Below, piece after piece: positions 63,396 to 64,000 of a stretch of 64,000 bases of DNA. The stretch covers positions 1-64,000 of the forward strand of contig JAIHAL010000007.1 in assembly GCA_020054675.1 (NCBI GenBank), read 5' to 3'. The stretch's first letter is position 1. The number at the start of each line of letters is the position of its first letter. The stretch comes from Oscillospiraceae bacterium. GTDB lineage: Bacteria; Bacillota; Clostridia; Oscillospirales; Ruminococcaceae. Below the pieces are notes generated by a model. The model worked only from the letters and a program-made list of their open reading frames with translations, was not told the DNA's origin and made no database searches. The position numbers and the translations under genes were made by a program.

Positions 63396-64000
63396 ATGGG
63401 AATAAGCGCTGTAATTCCCGCATACGGAGAAGCGGAAAATTTAAAATACCTGCTCCCGCAGATAAAAAAAGAGCTTTTAAAAACCGGAGAAGAATATGAA
63501 ATAATCGTTGTTGACGGCATAAGGAGCATTGACAATTCAAAGGCAATCTGCCATGAAAACGGCGCAAAATATTTAAATCAAGAGGAGGCCGGTTTCGGCG
63601 GGGCAATCCGAACAGGAATAAGGCATGCCTCAATGGACAAGCTCCTGATGCTTGACGGCGACGGCTCACACAGTCCGGAGTACATTCCAAAACTGCACAA
63701 GGCGCTTATGTCAGGGGCGGATGTGGCAATAGGCTCCCGCTATGCCAAGGGCGGAAAAACATTTGACTCCAAAGTTTCGGTTGCCATGTCAAAGCTGCTT
63801 AATTTTATTTACCGTTCTCTTTTGGGAATAGATGCAAGAGATGTTTCCACGAATTACAGAATGTATAGAACAAATCAAATAAAACAAATAGTCTTAAAAT
63901 GTCAAAATTACGATATTCTTGAAGAAATCCTGCTTAAATTAAAACTTTACAAGCCAACGCTTAAAATAAAGGAAATTCCAATACAGTTCAACAAAAGGAT
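63396..64000 (+). CDS. Glycosyltransferase family 2, polyprenol-phosphate type, partial
   Basis: The window ends within the gene, after about 201 residues. ATG follows GAGGGG. It begins MGISAVIPAYGEAENLKYLL, has VVDGIRSIDNS where typical enzymes have a DD-containing loop, NQEEAGFGGAIRTGI and the metal motif MLDGDGSHSP (about 88-97), followed by GSRYAKGG and NYRMYR. It resembles dolichol/polyprenol-phosphate mannosyl- or glucosyltransferases, which charge a lipid carrier with a single sugar. The membrane segments expected at the C-terminus are not included. Confidence 0.85.
   Translation, partial: MGISAVIPAYGEAENLKYLLPQIKKELLKTGEEYEIIVVDGIRSIDNSKAICHENGAKYLNQEEAGFGGAIRTGIRHASMDKLLMLDGDGSHSPEYIPKLHKALMSGADVAIGSRYAKGGKTFDSKVSVAMSKLLNFIYRSLLGIDARDVSTNYRMYRTNQIKQIVLKCQNYDILEEILLKLKLYKPTLKIKEIPIQFNKR

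Noticed and set aside
63157..63690. Minus-strand open frame of 177 codons
   Set aside because: It overlaps two well-supported plus-strand genes and is rich in Arg, Cys and Leu as shadows often are.

Overview
The window looks like a piece of chromosome from a low-to-middle GC, anaerobic Firmicute, probably a Clostridia member. The evidence is sigma-A-type promoters and strong GGAGG ribosome sites, a complete Rnf ion pump with its flavin-loading genes, HPr carrying both the His and Ser phosphosites, ribosomal protein L27 with a cleavable N-terminus beside its protease Prp, Mini-RNase III, YlxM, LuxS and FtsEX. I saw no rRNA, tRNA, prophage, transposase or CRISPR array. The species cannot be named from sequence alone.

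Layout. 267-2322: PadR / DUF1700 / DUF4097 / PspC envelope-response operon. 3110-6443: rfbACBD for dTDP-L-rhamnose. 6548-8935: LtaS-type membrane sulfatase, hot-dog thioesterase and a 49-residue protein. 9235-12886: MacAB/YknXYZ-type efflux system. 12928-15728: esterase and a DUF4914 P-loop protein. 15991-19050: purK, purE and a DUF3360 transporter. 19199-24212: DUF2294 protein, S41 protease and ftsE-ftsX-murein hydrolase. 24654-26397: PucR/CdaR-type regulator and HPr. 26667-30324: ylxM-ffh-rpsP-khpA-rimM-trmD. 30456-37331: LysM/G5/M23 protein, luxS, an RluA enzyme, tex, a membrane protein and a histidine phosphatase. 37497-38207: autoregulated HTH gene. 38486-45289: apbE, NusG-II, Gx and rnfCDGEAB. 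45994-49489: rplU-prp-rpmA-obg-mrnC-yebC. 49625-52588: ABC-2 exporter with a C39-like protease and a frameshifted yjbR. 52674-58020: SLC13-like permease, a large GLUG surface protein and a PAS-GGDEF enzyme. 58248-59943: pit with its PhoU-like partner. 60254-64000: response regulator, DUF368/PopT lipid-carrier flippase, a GT-C-like membrane protein and a truncated polyprenyl-phosphate glycosyltransferase.

The most unusual content is non-coding. Five intergenic clusters, at about 1-266, 2479-3109, 20931-21403, 24279-24653 and 45270-45910, carry copies of one mosaic element. It combines a 55-bp imperfect palindrome, several hairpins whose two arms change together between copies, and a striking 35-bp module made of exactly five 7-nt units of consensus WCTAACN or its complement. 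I count 14 clean five-unit modules and one degenerate one, including one inside the rnf operon. Two neighbouring modules in opposite orientation are separated by a near-constant 43-44 nt in three clusters. The elements abut gene 3' ends, and in rnfC and rnfB they encode the last residues (LEVRN) and the stop codon.

A second candidate novelty is a pair of related leader RNAs on the minus strand, ahead of the DUF4914 gene and ahead of purK-purE-DUF3360. Each is a conserved motif of about 40 nt directly followed by an intrinsic terminator. I could not match it to a riboswitch class I know.
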